NCBI GenBank assembly: GCA_964057225.1
Contig: OZ059894.1
Location: 19,746,476-19,810,475 of the forward strand
Direction: 5' to 3'
Source: Auanema rhodensis
Taxonomy: Eukaryota; Nematoda; Chromadorea; Rhabditida; Rhabditidae
DNA length: 64,000 bases
Translations under genes and position numbers: made by a program
The notes under the pieces: model-generated
Database searches by the model: none
Seen by the model: the letters and a program-made list of their open reading frames with translations, nothing else
Told to the model about the DNA's origin: nothing
Shown here: positions 29,132-43,522 of the stretch, piece after piece
Position numbering within the stretch: the first letter of the stretch is position 1
How the letters are laid out: each line of letters starts with the position of its first letter

Positions 29132-31237
29132 ATGTTATTCAACGAAAAAATTAATTCTTCAGGGTGAAAATCGAGGATATAAGTGTGAACTTATATCAGT
29201 TGATATCTCGGTGCATTTTTAAGCTAGCGCAAATCTGATAACACAGATCGACGCAGCTTAAAAATCCGCATCGAATGCACTATACTACATTGAGAAACGC
29301 TTAATACAAAAATTAGTTATGATCGTTTGAAAAATGATGCGTTAGTGTATGTTGAGTTTCCATGTACACTCAACATTGCTTCCAAAAACATTTTGACAAA
29401 AATTTTTTCGAAAAATTTCAAAATAATTTAGCAAAAAGTAGATGTTTTTAGATTCCATTTTTTAAGGCAAAGACGATGGACAATGTTATTCAACGAAAAA
29501 ATTAATTCTTCAGGGTGAAAATCGAGGATATAAGTGTGAACTTATATCAGTTGATATCTCGGTGCATTTTTAAGCTAGCGCAAATCTGATAACACAGAAC
29601 GACGCAGCTTAAAAATCCGCATCGAATGCACTATACTACATTGAGAAACGCTTAATACAAAAATTAGTTATGATCGTTTGAAAAATGATGCATTAGTGTA
29701 TGTTGAGTTTCCATGTACACTCAACATTGCTTCCAAAAACATTTTGACAAAAATTTTTTCGAAAAATTTCATAATAATTTAGCAAAAAGTAGATGTTTTT
29801 AGATTCCTTTTTTCAAGGCAAAGACGATGGACAATGTTATTCAACGAAAAAATTAATTCTTCAGGGTGAAAATCGAGGATATAAGTGTGAACTTATATCA
29901 GTTGATATCTCGGTGCATTTTTAAGCTAGCGCAAATCTGATAACACAGAACGACGCAGCTTAAAAATCCGCATCGAATGCACTATACTACATTGAGAAAC
30001 GCTTAATACAAAAATTAGTTATGATCGTTTGAAAAATGATGCATTAGTGTATGTTGAGTTTCCATGTACACTCAACATTGCTTCCAAAAACATTTTGACA
30101 AAAATTTTTTCGAAAAATTTCAGAATAATTTAGCAAAAAGTAGATGTTTTTAGATTCCATTTTTCAAGGCAAAGACGATGGACAATGTTATTCAACGAAA
30201 AAATTAATTCTTCAGGGTGAAAATCGAGGATATAAGTGTGAACTTATATCAGTTGATATCTCGGTGCATTTTTAAGCTAGCGCAAATCTGATAACACAGA
30301 TCGACGCAGCTTAAAAATCCGCATCGAATGCACTATACTACATTGAGAAACGCTTAATACAAAAATTAGTTATGATCGTTTGAAAAATGATGCGTTAGTG
30401 TATGTTGAGTTTCCATGTACACTCAACATTGCTTCCAAAAACATTTTGACAAAAATTTTTTCGAAAAATTTCAAAATAATTTAGCAAAAAGTAGATGTTT
30501 TTAGATTCCATTTTTTAAGGCAAAGACGATGGACAATGTTATTCAACGAAAAAATTAATTCTTCAGGGTGAAAATCGAGGATATAAGTGTGAACTTATAT
30601 CAGTTGATATCTCGGTGCATTTTTAAGCTAGCGCAAATCTGATAACACAGAACGACGCAGCTTAAAAATCCGCATCGAATGCACTATACTACATTGAGAA
30701 ACGCTTAATACAAAAATTAGTTATGATCGTTTGAAAATTGATGCATTAGTGTATGTTGAGTTTCCATGTACACTCAACATTGCTTCCAAAAACATTTTGA
30801 CAAAAATTTTTTCGAAAAATTTCAAAATAATTTAGCAAAAAGTAGATGTTTTTAGATTCCTTTTTTCAAGGCAAAGACGATGGACAATGTTATTCAACGA
30901 AAAAATTAATTCTTCAGGGTGAAAATCGAGGATATAAGTGTGAACTTATATCAGTTGATATCTCGGTGCATTTTCAAGCTAGCGCAAATCTGATAACACA
31001 GATCGACGCAGCTTAAAAATCCGCATCGAATGCACTATACTACATTGAGAAACGCTTAATACAAAAATTAGTTATGATCGTTTGAAAAATGATGCATTAG
31101 TGTATGTTGAGTTTCCATGTACACTCAACATTGCTTCCAAAAACATTTTGACAAAAATTTTTTCGAAAAATTTCGAAATAATTTAGCAAAAAGTAGATGT
31201 TTTTAGATTCCATTTATCAAGGCAAAGACGATGGACA
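29132..31237. repeat. Weak trimer relation
   Basis: Units 84-85 resemble units 87-88 at 1053-bp spacing: each pair is a gatgcgttag unit ending ttttttaagg followed by a C135 unit ending ttcctttttt. The third members differ (unit 86 against unit 89), so the trimer is only partly preserved. Confidence 0.55.
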
Positions 31238-33694
31238 ATGTTATTCAACGAAAAAATTAATTCTTCAGGGTGAAAATCGAGGATATAAGTGTGAACTTAT
31301 ATCAGTTGATATCTCGGTGCATTTTTAAGCTAGCGCAAATCTGATAACACAGAACGACGCAGCTTAAAAATCCGCATCGAATGCACTATACTACATTGAG
31401 AAACGCTTAATACAAAAATTAGTTATGATCGTTTGAAAAATGATGCATTAGTGTATGTTGAGTTTCCATGTACACTCAACATTGCTTCCAAAAACATTTT
31501 GACAAAAAATTTTTCGAAAAATTTCAAAATAATTTAGCAAAAAGTAGATGTTTTTAGATTCCTTTTTTCAAGGCAAAGACGATGGACAATGTTATTCAAC
31601 GAAAAAATTAATTCTTCAGGGTGAAAATCGAGGATATAAGTGTGAACTTATATCAGTTGATATCTCGGTGCATTTTCAAGCTAGCGCAAATCTGATAACA
31701 CAGATCGACGCAGCTTAAAAATCCGCATCGAATGCACTATACTACATTGAGAAACGCTTAATACAAAAATTAGTTATGATCGTTTGAAAAATGATGCATT
31801 AGTGTATGTTGAGTTTCCATGTACACTCAACATTGCTTCCAAAAACATTTTGACAAAAATTTTTTCGAAAAATTTCAGAATAATTTAGCAAAAAGTAGAT
31901 GTTTTTAGATTCCATTTTTCAAGGCAAAGACGATGGACAATGTTATTCAACGAAAAAATTAATTCTTCAGGGTGAAAATCGAGGATATAAGTGTGAACTT
32001 ATATCAGTTGAGATCTCGGTGCATTTTTAAGCTAGCGCAAATCTGATAACACAGAACGACGCAGCTTAAAAATCCGCATCGAATGCACTATACTACATTG
32101 AGAAACGCTTAATACAAAAATTAGTTATGATCGTTTGAAAAATGATGCATTAGTGTATGTTGAGTTTCCATGTACACTCAACATTGCTTCCAAAAACATT
32201 TTGACAAAAATTTTTTCGAAAAATTTCAAAATAATTTAGCAAAAAGTAGATGTTTTTAGATTCCTTTTTTCAAGGCAAAGACGATGGACAATGTTATTCA
32301 ACGAAAAAATTAATTCTTCAGGGTGAAAATCGAGGATATAAGTGTGAACTTATATCAGTTGATATCTCGGTGCATTTTCAAGCTAGCGCAAATCTGATAA
32401 CACAGATCGACGCAGCTTAAAAATCCGCATCGAATGCACTATACTACATTGAGAAACGCTTAATACAAAAATTAGTTATGATCGTTTGAAAAATGATGCA
32501 TTAGTGTATGTTGAGTTTCCATGTACACTCAACATTGCTTCCAAAAACATTTTGACAAAAATTTTTTCGAAAAATTTCGAAATAATTTAGCAAAAAGTAG
32601 ATGTTTTTAGATTCCATTTTTCAAGGCAAAGACGATGGACAATGTTATTCAACGAAAAAATTAATTCTTCAGGGTGAAAATCGAGGATATAAGTGTGAAC
32701 TTATATCAGTTGATATCTCGGTGCATTTTTAAGCTAGCGCAAATCTGATAACACAGAACGACGCAGCTTAAAAATCCGCATCGAATGCACTATACTACAT
32801 TGAGAAACGCTTAATACAAAAATTAGTTATGATCGTTTGAAAAATGATGCATTAGTGTATGTTGAGTTTCCATGTACACTCAACATTGCTTCCAAAAACA
32901 TTTTGACAAAAAATTTTTCGAAAAATTTCAAAATAATTTAGCAAAAAGTAGATGTTTTTAGATTCCTTTTTTCAAGGCAAAGACGATGGACAATGTTATT
33001 CAACGAAAAAATTAATTCTTCAGGGTGAAAATCGAGGATATAAGTGTGAACTTATATCAGTTGATATCTCGGTGCATTTTCAAGCTAGCGGAAATCTGAT
33101 AACACAGATCGACGCAGCTTAAAAATCCGCATCGAATGCACTATACTACATTGAGAAACGCTTAATACAAAAATTAGTTATGATCGTTTGAAAAATGATG
33201 CATTAGTGTATGTTGAGTTTCCATGTACACTCAACATTGCTTCCAAAAACATTTTGACAAAAATTTTTTCGAAAAATTTCAGAATAATTTAGCAAAAAGT
33301 AGATGTTTTTAGATTCCATTTTTCAAGGCAAAGACGATGGACAATGTTATTCAACGAAAAAATTAATTCTTCAGGGTGAAAATCGAGGATATAAGTGTGA
33401 ACTTATATCAGTTGAGATCTCGGTGCATTTTTAAGCTAGCGCAAATCTGATAACACAGAACGACGCAGCTTAAAAATCCGCATCGAATGCACTATACTAC
33501 ATTGAGAAACGCTTAATACAAAAATTAGTTATGATCGTTTGAAAAATGATGCATTAGTGTATGTTGAGTTTCCATGTACACTCAACATTGCTTCCAAAAA
33601 CATTTTGACAGAAATTTTTTCGAAAAATTTCAGAATAATTTAGCAAAAAGTAGATGTTTTTAGATTCCTTTTTTCAAGGCAAAGACGATGGACA
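30887..33694. repeat. Local higher-order repeat: tetramer x2
   Basis: Units 89-92 (30887-32290) and 93-96 (32291-33694) repeat with a 1404-bp period. The order is a cattttcaag unit with cgaaat at 288-293, a unit with gacaaaaaattttt, a second cattttcaag unit, then a gagatctc unit. Private changes such as agcggaaat in unit 95 and gacagaaat in unit 96 post-date the duplication. Confidence 0.88.
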
Positions 33695-34045
33695 ATGTTA
33701 TTCAACGAAAAAATTAATTCATCAGGGACAAAATCGAGGATATAAGTGTGAACTTATAACAGTTGATATCTCGGTGCATTTTTAAGCTAGCGCAAATCTG
33801 ATAACACAGAACGACGCAGCTTAAAAATCCGCATCGAATGCACTATACTACATTGAGAAACGCTTAATACAAAAATTAGTTATGATCGTTTGAAAAATGA
33901 TGCATTAGTGTATGTTGAGTTTCCATGTACACTCAACATTGCTTCCAAAAACATTTTGACAAAAATTTTTTCGAAAAATTTCAGAATAATTTAGCAAAAA
34001 GTAGATGTTTTTAGATTCCATTTTTCAAGGCAAAGACGATGGACA
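33695..34045. repeat. Outlier satellite monomer (unit 97)
   Basis: This unit has four private substitutions within about 50 bp (33721-33770). Its text reads aattcatcagggacaaaat where the rest of the array has aattcttcagggtgaaaat, and then acttataacag, which breaks the right arm of inverted repeat A. Elsewhere private changes usually come singly. The remainder of the unit is ordinary. Confidence 0.85.
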
Positions 34046-35098
34046 ATGTTATTCAACGAAAAAATTAATTCTTCAGGGTGAAAATCGAGGATATAAGTGT
34101 GAACTTATATCAGTTGATATCTCGGTGCATTTTTAAGCTAGCGCAAATCTGATAACACAGAACGACGCAGCTTAAAAATCCGCATCGAATGCACTATACT
34201 ACATTGAGAAACGCTTAATACAAAAATTAGTTATGATCGTTTGAAAAATGATGCATTAGTGTATGTTGAGTTTCCATGTACACTCAACATTGCTTCCAAA
34301 AACATTTTGACAAAAATTTTTTCGAAAAATTTCAAAATAATTTAGCAAAAAGTAGATGTTTTTAGATTCCTTTTTTCAAGGCAAAGACGATGGACAATGT
34401 TATTCAACGAAAAAAATAATTCTTCAGGGTGAAAATCGAGGATATAAGTGTGAACTTATATCAGTTGATATCTCGGTGCATTTTTAAGCTAGCGCAAATC
34501 TGATAACACAGATCGACGCAGCTTAAAAATCCGCATCGAATGCACTATACTACATTGAGAAACGCTTAATACAAAAATTAGTTATGATCGTTTGAAAAAT
34601 GATGCATTAGTGTATGTTGAGTTTCCATGTACACTCAACATTGCTTCCAAAAACATTTTGACAAAAATTTTTTCGAAAAATTTCAAAATAATTTAGCAAA
34701 AAGTAGATGTTTTTAGATTCCTTCTTTCAAGGCAAAGACGATGGACAATGTTATTCAACGAAAAAATTAATTCTTCAGGGTGAAAATCGAGGATATAAGT
34801 GTGAACTTATATCAGTTGATATCTCGGTGCATTTTTAAGCTAGCGCAAATCTGATAACACAGATCGACGCAGCTTAAAAATCCGCATCGAATGCACTATA
34901 CTACATTGAGAAACGCTTAATACAAAAATTAGTTATGATCGTTTGAAAAATGATGCATTAGTGTATGTTGAGTTTCCATGTACACTCAACATTGCTTCCA
35001 AAAACATTTTGACAAAAAATTTTTCGAAAAATTTCAAAATAATTTAGCAAAAAGTAGATGTTTTTAGATTCCTTTTTTCAAGGCAAAGACGATGGACA

Positions 35099-36853
35099 AT
35101 GTTATTCAACGAAAAAATTAATTCTTCAGGGTGAAAATCGAGGATATAAGTGTGAACTTATATCAGTTGATATCTCGGTGCATTTTTAAGCTAGCGCAAA
35201 TCTGATAACACAGAACGACGCAGCTTAAAAATTCGCATCGAATGCACTATACTACATTGAAAAACGCTTAATACAAAAATTAGTTATGATCGTTTGAAAA
35301 ATGATGCATTAGTGTATGTTGAGTTTCCATGTACACTCAACATTGCTTCCAAAAACATTTTGACAAAAATTTTTTCGAAAAATTTCAGAATAATTTAGCA
35401 AAAAGTAGATGTTTTTAGATTCCATTTTTCAAGGCAAAGACGATGGACAATGTTATTCAACGAAAAAATTAATTCTTCAGGGTGAAAATCGAGGATATAA
35501 GTGTGAACTTATATCAGTTGATATCTCGGTGCATTTTTAAGCTAGCGCAAATCTGATAACACAGAACGACGCAGCTTAAAAATCCGCATCGAATGCACTA
35601 TACTACATTGAGAAACGTTTAATACAAAAATTAGTTATGATCGTTTGAAAAATGATGCATTAGTGTATGTTGAGTTTCCATGTACACTCAACATTGCTTC
35701 CAAAAACATTTTGACAAAAAAGTTTTCGAAAAATTTCAAAATAATTTAGCAAAAAGTAGATGTTTTTAGATTCCTTTTTTCAAGGCAAAGACGATGGACA
35801 ATGTTATTCAACGAAAAAATTAATTCTTCAGGGTGAAAATCGAGGATATAAGTGTGAACTTATATCAGTTGATATCTCGGTGCATTTTTAAGCTAGCGCA
35901 AATCTGATAACACAGAACGACGCAGCTTAAAAATTCGCATCGAATGCACTATACTACATTGAAAAACGCTTAATACAAAAATTAGTTATGATCGTTTGAA
36001 AAATGATGCATTAGTGTATGTTGAGTTTCCATGTACACTCAACATTGCTTCCAAAAACATTTTGACAAAAATTTTTTCGAAAAATTTCAGAATAATTTAG
36101 CAAAAAGTAGATGTTTTTAGATTCCATTTTTCAAGGCAAAGACGATGGACAATGTTATTCAACGAAAAAATTAATTCTTCAGGGTGAAAATCGAGAATAT
36201 AAGTGTGAACTTATATCAGTTGATATCTCGGTGCATTTTTAAGCTAGCGCAAATCTGATAACACAGAACGACGCAGCTTAAAAATCCGCATCGAATGCAC
36301 TATACTACATTGAGAAACGTTTAATACAAAAATTAGTTATGATCGTTTGAAAAATGATGCATTAGTGTATGTTGAGTTTCCATGTACACTCAACATTGCT
36401 TCCAAAAACATTTTGACAAAAAATTTTTCGAAAAATTTCAAAATAATTTAGCAAAAAGTAGATGTTTTTAGATTCCTTTTTTCAAGGCAAAGACGATGGA
36501 CAATGTTATTCAACGAAAAAATTAATTCTTCAGGGTGAAAATCGAGGATATAAGTGTGAACTTATATCAGTTGATATCTCGGTGCATTTTTAAGCTAGCG
36601 CAAATCTGATAACACAGAACGACGCAGCTTAAAAATTCGCATCGAATGCACTATACTACATTGAAAAACGCTTAATACAAAAATTAGTTATGATCGTTTG
36701 AAAAATGATGCATTAGTGTATGTTGAGTTTCCATGTACACTCAACATTGCTTCCAAAAACATTTTGACAAAAATTTTTTCGAAAAATTTCAGAATAATTT
36801 AGCAAAAAGTAGATGTTTTTAGATTCCATTTTTCAAGGCAAAGACGATGGACA
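35099..36853. repeat. Local higher-order repeat: dimer, about 2.5 copies
   Basis: Units 101-102, 103-104 and 105 alternate with a 702-bp period. A163 units ending in cagaat/ccattttt alternate with units carrying gagaaacgttt and an altered A/T junction (gacaaaaaagttttcg in unit 102, gacaaaaaatttttcg in unit 104). Units 104 and 106 also carry gagaatata. Confidence 0.82.
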
Positions 36854-39800
36854 ATGTTATTCAACGAAAAAATTAATTCTTCAGGGTGAAAATCGAGAAT
36901 ATAAGTGTGAACTTATATCAGTTGATATCTCGGTGCATTTTTAAGCTAGCGCAAATCTGATAACACAGAACGACGCAGCTTAAAAATCCGCATCGAATGC
37001 ACTATACTACATTGAGAAACGCTTAATACAAAAATTAGTTATGATCGTTTGAAAAATGATGCATTAGTGTATGTTGAGTTTCCATGTACACTCAACATTG
37101 CTTCCAAAAACATTTTGACAAAAATTTTTTCGAAAAATTTCAGAATAATTTAGCAAAAAGTAGATGTTTTTAGATTCCATTTTTCAAGGCAAAGACGATG
37201 GACAATGTTATTCAACGAAAAAATTAATTCTTCAGGGTGAAAATCGAGGATATAAGTGTGAACTTATATCAGTTGATATCTCGGTGCATTTTCAAGCTAG
37301 CGCAAATCTGATAACACAGATCGACGCAGCTTAAAAATCCGCATCGAATGCACTATACTACATTGAGAAACGCTTAATACAAAAATTAGTTATGATCGTT
37401 TGAAAAATGATGCGTTAGTGTATGTTGAGTTTCCATGTACACTCAACATTGCTTCCAAAAACATTTTGACAAAAATTTTTTCGAAAAATTTCGAAATAAT
37501 TTAGCAAAAAGTAGATGTTTTTAGATTCCATTTTTCATGGCAAAGACGATGGACAATGTTATTCAACGAAAAAATTAATTCTTCAGGGTGAAAATCGAGG
37601 ATATAAGTGTGAACTTATATCAGTTGATATCTCGGTGCATTTTTAAGCTAGCGCAAATCTGATAACACAGATCGACGCAGCTTAAAAATCCGCATCGAAT
37701 GCACTATACTACATTGAGAAACGCTTAATACAAAAATAAGTTATGATCGTTTGAAAAATGATGCATTAGTGTATGTTGAGTTTCCATGTACACTCAACAT
37801 TGCTTCCAAAAACATTTTGACAAAAATTTTTTCGAAAAATTTCAGAATAATTTAGCAAAAAGTAGATGTTTTTAGATTCCATTTTTCAAGGCAAAGACGA
37901 TGAACAATGTTATTCAACGAAAAAATTAATTCTTCAGGGTGAAAATCGAGGATATAAGTGTGAACTTATATCAGTTGATATCTCGGTGCATTTTTAAGCT
38001 AGCGCAAATCTGATAACACAGAACGACGCAGCTTAAAAATTCGCATCGAATGCACTATACTACATTGAGAAACGCTTAATACAAAAATTAGTTATGATCG
38101 TTTGAAAAATGATGCATTAGTGTATGTTGAGTTTCCATGTACACTCAACATTGCTTCCAAAAACATTTTGACAAAAATTTTTTCGAAAAATTTCAGAATA
38201 ATTTAGCAAAAAGTAGATGTTTTTAGATTCCATTTTTCAAGGCAAAGACGATGAACAATGTTATTCAACGAAAAAATTAATTCTTCAGGGTGAAAATCGA
38301 GGATATAAGTGTGAACTTATATCAGTTGATATCTCGGTGCATTTTTAAGCTAGCGCAAATCTGATAACACAGAACGACGCAGCTTAAAAATTCGCATCGA
38401 ATGCACTATACTACATTGAGAAACGCTTAATACAAAAATTAGTTATGATCGTTTGAAAAATGATGCATTAGTGTATGTTGAGTTTCCATGTACACTCAAC
38501 ATTGCTTCCAAAAACATTTTGACAAAAATTTTTTCGAAAAATTTCAAAATAATTTAGCAAAAAGTAGATGTTTTTAGATTCCTTTTTTCAAGGCAAAGAC
38601 GATGGACAATGTTATTCAACGAAAAATATAATTCTTCAGGGTGAAAATCGAGGATATAAGTGTGAACTTATATCAGTTGATATCTCGGTGCATTTTTAAG
38701 CTAGCGCAAATCTGATAACACAGATCGACGCAGCTTAAAAATCCGCATCGAATGCACTATACTACATTGAGAAACGCTTAATACAAAAATTAGTTATGAT
38801 CGTTTGAAAAATGATGCATTAGTGTATGTTGAGTTTCCATGTACACTCAACATTGCTTCCAAAAACATTTTGACAAAAATTTTTTCGAAAAATTTCGAAA
38901 TAATTTAGCAAAAAGTAGATGTTTTTAGATTCCATTTTTCAAGGCAAAGACGATGGACAATGTTATTCAACGAAAAAATTAATTCTTCAGGGTGAAAATC
39001 GAGGATATAAGTGTGAACTTATATCAGTTGATATCTCGGTGCATTTTTAAGCTAGCGCAAATCTGATAACACAGATCGACGCAGCTTAAAAATCCGCATC
39101 GAATGCACTATACTACATTGAGAAACGCTTAATACAAAAATTAGTTATGATCGTTTGAAAAATGATGCATTAGTGTATGTTGAGTTTCCATGTACACTCA
39201 ACATTGCTTCCAAAAACATTTTGACAAAAATTTTTTCGAAAAATTTCAGAATAATTTAGCAAAAAGTAGATGTTTTTAGATTCCATTTTTCAAGGCAAAG
39301 ACGATGGACAATGTTATTCAACGAAAAAATTAATTCTTCAGGGTGAAAATCGAGGATATAAGTGTGAACTTATATCAGTTGATATCTCGGTGCATTTTTA
39401 AGCTAGCGCAAATCTGATAACACAGAACGACGCAGCTTAAAAATCCGCATCGAATGCACTATACTACATTGAGAAACGTTTAATACAAAAATTAGTTATG
39501 ATCGTTTGAAAAATGATGCATTAGTGTATGTTGAGTTTCCATGTACACTCAACATTGCTTCCAAAAACATTTTGACAAAAAATTTTTCGAAAAATTTCAA
39601 AATAATTTAGCAAAAAGTAGATGTTTTTAGATTCCTTTTTTCAAGGCAAAGACGATGGACAATGTTATTCAACGAAAAAATTAATTCTTCAGGGTGAAAA
39701 TCGAGGATATAAGTGTGAACTTATATCAGTTGATATCTCGGTGCATTTTTAAGCTAGCGCAAATCTGATAACACAGAACGACGCAGCTTAAAAATTCGCA

Positions 39801-42469
39801 TCGAATGCACTATACTACATTGAAAAACGCTTAATACAAAAATTAGTTATGATCGTTTGAAAAATGATGCATTAGTGTATGTTGAGTTTCCATGTACACT
39901 CAACATTGCTTCCAAAAACATTTTGACAAAAATTTTTTCGAAAAATTTCAGAATAATTTAGCAAAAAGTAGATGTTTTTAGATTCCATTTTTCAAGGCAA
40001 AGACGATGGACAATGTTATTCAACGAAAAAATTAATTCTTCAGGGTGAAAATCGAGAATATAAGTGTGAACTTATATCAGTTGATATCTCGGTGCATTTT
40101 TAAGCTAGCGCAAATCTGATAACACAGAACGACGCAGCTTAAAAATCCGCATCGAATGCACTATACTACATTGAGAAACGCTTAATACAAAAATTAGTTA
40201 TGATCGTTTGAAAAATGATGCATTAGTGTATGTTGAGTTTCCATGTACACTCAACATTGCTTCCAAAAACATTTTGACAAAAATTTTTTCGAAAAATTTC
40301 GAAATAATTTAGCAAAAAGTAGATGTTTTTAGATTCCATTTTTCATGGCAAAGACGATGGACAATGTTATTCAACGAAAAAATTAATTCTTCAGGGTGAA
40401 AATCGAGGATATAAGTGTGAACTTATATCAGTTGATATCTCGGTGCATTTTTAAGCTAGCGCAAATCTGATAACACAGAACGACGCAGCTTAAAAATCCG
40501 CATCGAATGCACTATACTACATTGAGAAACGCTTAATACAAAAATTAGTTATGATCGTTTGAAAAATGATGCGTTAGTGTATGTTGAGTTTCCATGTACA
40601 CTCAACATTGCTTCCAAAAACATTTTGACAAAAATTTTTTCGAAAAATTTCGAAATAATTTAGCAAAAAGTAGATGTTTTTAGATTCCATTTTTCATGGC
40701 AAAGACGATGGACAATGTTATTCAACGAAAAAATTAATTCTTCAGGGTGAAAATCGAGGATATAAGTGTGAACTTATATCAGTTGATATCTCGGTGCATT
40801 TTTAAGCTAGCGCAAATCTGATAACACAGATCGACGCAGCTTAAAAATCCGCATCGAATGCACTATACTACATTGAGAAACGCTTAATACAAAAATAAGT
40901 TATGATCGTTTGAAAAATGATGCATTAGTGTATGTTGAGTTTCCATGTACACTCAACATTGCTTCCAAAAACATTTTGACAAAAATTTTTTCGAAAAATT
41001 TCAGAATAATTTAGCAAAAAGTAGATGTTTTTAGATTCCATTTTTCAAGGCAAAGACGATGAACAATGTTATTCAACGAAAAAATTAATTCTTCAGGGTG
41101 AAAATCGAGGATATAAGTGTGAACTTATATCAGTTGATATCTCGGTGCATTTTTAAGCTAGCGCAAATCTGATAACACAGAACGACGCAGCTTAAAAATT
41201 CGCATCGAATGCACTATACTACATTGAGAAACGCTTAATACAAAAATTAGTTATGATCGTTTGAAAAATGATGCATTAGTGTATGTTGAGTTTCCATGTA
41301 CACTCAACATTGCTTCCAAAAACATTTTGACAAAAATTTTTTCGAAAAATTTCAGAATAATTTAGCAAAAAGTAGATGTTTTTAGATTCCATTTTTCAAG
41401 GCAAAGACGATGAACAATGTTATTCAAAAAAAAAATTAATTCTTCAGGGTGAAAATCGAGGATATAAGTGTGAACTTATATCAGTTGATATCTCGGTGCA
41501 TTTTTAAGCTAGCGCAAATCTGATAACACAGAACGACGCAGCTTAAAAATTCGCATCGAATGCACTATACTACATTGAGAAACGCTTAATACAAAAATTA
41601 GTTATGATCGTTTGAAAAATGATGCATTAGTGTATGTTGAGTTTCCATGTACACTCAACATTGCTTCCAAAAACATTTTGACAAAAATTTTTTCGAAAAA
41701 TTTCAAAATAATTTAGCAAAAAGTAGATGTTTTTAGATTCCTTTTTTCAAGGCAAAGACGATGGACAATGTTATTCAACGAAAAATATAATTCTTCAGGG
41801 TGAAAATCGAGGATATAAGTGTGAACTTATATCAGTTGATATCTCGGTGCATTTTTAAGCTAGCGCAAATCTGATAACACAGATCGACGCAGCTTAAAAA
41901 TCCGCATCGAATGCACTATACTACATTGAGAAACGCTTAATACAAAAATTAGTTATGATCGTTTGAAAAATGATGCATTAGTGTATGTTGAGTTTCCATG
42001 TACACTCAACATTGCTTCCAAAAACATTTTGACAAAAATTTTTTCGAAAAATTTCGAAATAATTTAGCAAAAAGTAGATGTTTTTAGATTCCATTTTTCA
42101 AGGCAAAGACGATGGACAATGTTATTCAACGAAAAAATTAATTCTTCAGGGTGAAAATCGAGGATATAAGTGTGAACTTATATCAGTTGATATCTCGGTG
42201 CATTTTTAAGCTAGCGCAAATCTGATAACACAGATCGACGCAGCTTAAAAATCCGCATCGAATGCACTATACTACATTGAGAAACGCTTAATACAAAAAT
42301 TAGTTATGATCGTTTGAAAAATGATGCATTAGTGTATGTTGAGTTTCCATGTACACTCAACATTGCTTCCAAAAACATTTTGACAAAAATTTTTTCGAAA
42401 AATTTCAGAATAATTTAGCAAAAAGTAGATGTTTTTAGATTCCATTTTTTAAGGCAAAGACGATGGACA
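36152..42469. repeat. Local higher-order repeat: nonamer x2
   Basis: Units 104-112 (36152-39310) and 113-121 (39311-42469) repeat with a 3159-bp period. Markers in the same order are cgtttaat with aaaaaattttt; gagaatata in the third unit; gatgcgttag with catggc; aaaaataagtt; two gatgaacaatg junctions; and gaaaaatataattc. Copy two has its own change attcaaaaaaaaaatt at unit 119. Confidence 0.86.
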
Positions 42470-43522
42470 ATGTTATTCAACGAAAAAATTAATTCTTCAG
42501 GGTGAAAATCGAGGATATAAGTGTGAACTTATATCAGTTGAGATCTCGGTGCATTTTTAAGCTAGCGCAAATCTGATAACACAGAACGACGCAGCTTAAA
42601 AATCCGCATCGAATGCACTATACTACATTGAGAAACGCTTAATACAAAATTTAGTTATGATCGTTTGAAAAATGATGCATTAGTGTATGTTGAGTTTCCA
42701 TGTACACTCAACATTGCTTCCAAAAACATTTTGACAAAAATTTTTTCGAAAAATTTCAGAATAATTTAGCAAAAAGTAGATGTTTTTAGATTCCTTTTTT
42801 CAAGGCAAAGACGATGGACAATGTTATTCAACGAAAAAATTAATTCTTCAGGGTGAAAATCGAGGATATAAGTGTGAACTTATATCAGTTGATATCTCGG
42901 TGCATTTTTAAGCTAGCGCAAATCTGATAACACAGAACGACGCAGCTTAAAAATCCGCATCGAATGCACTATACTACATTGAGAAACGCTTAATACAAAA
43001 ATTAGTTATGATCGTTTGAAAAATGATGCATTAGTGTATGTTGAGTTTCCATGTACACTCAACATTGCTTCCAAAAACATTTTGACAAAAATTTTTTCGA
43101 AAAATTTCAGAATAATTTAGCAAAAAGTAGATGTTTTTAGATTCCATTTTTCAAGGCAAAGACGATGGACAATGTTATTCAACGAAAAAATTACATCTTC
43201 AGGGTGAAAATCGAGGATATATGTGTGAACTTATATCAGTTGATATCTCGGTGCATTTTTAAGCTAGCGCAAATCTGATAACACAGATCGACGCAGCTTA
43301 AAAATCCGCATCGAATGCACTATACTACATTGAGAAACGCTTAATACAAAAATTAGTTATGATCGTTTGAAAAATGATGCGTTAGTGTATGTTGAGTTTC
43401 CATGTACACTCAACATTGCTTCCAAAAACATTTTGACAAAAATTTTTTCGAAAAATTTCAAAATAATTTAGCAAAAAGTAGATGTTTTTAGATTCCATTT
43501 TTTAAGGCAAAGACGATGGACA

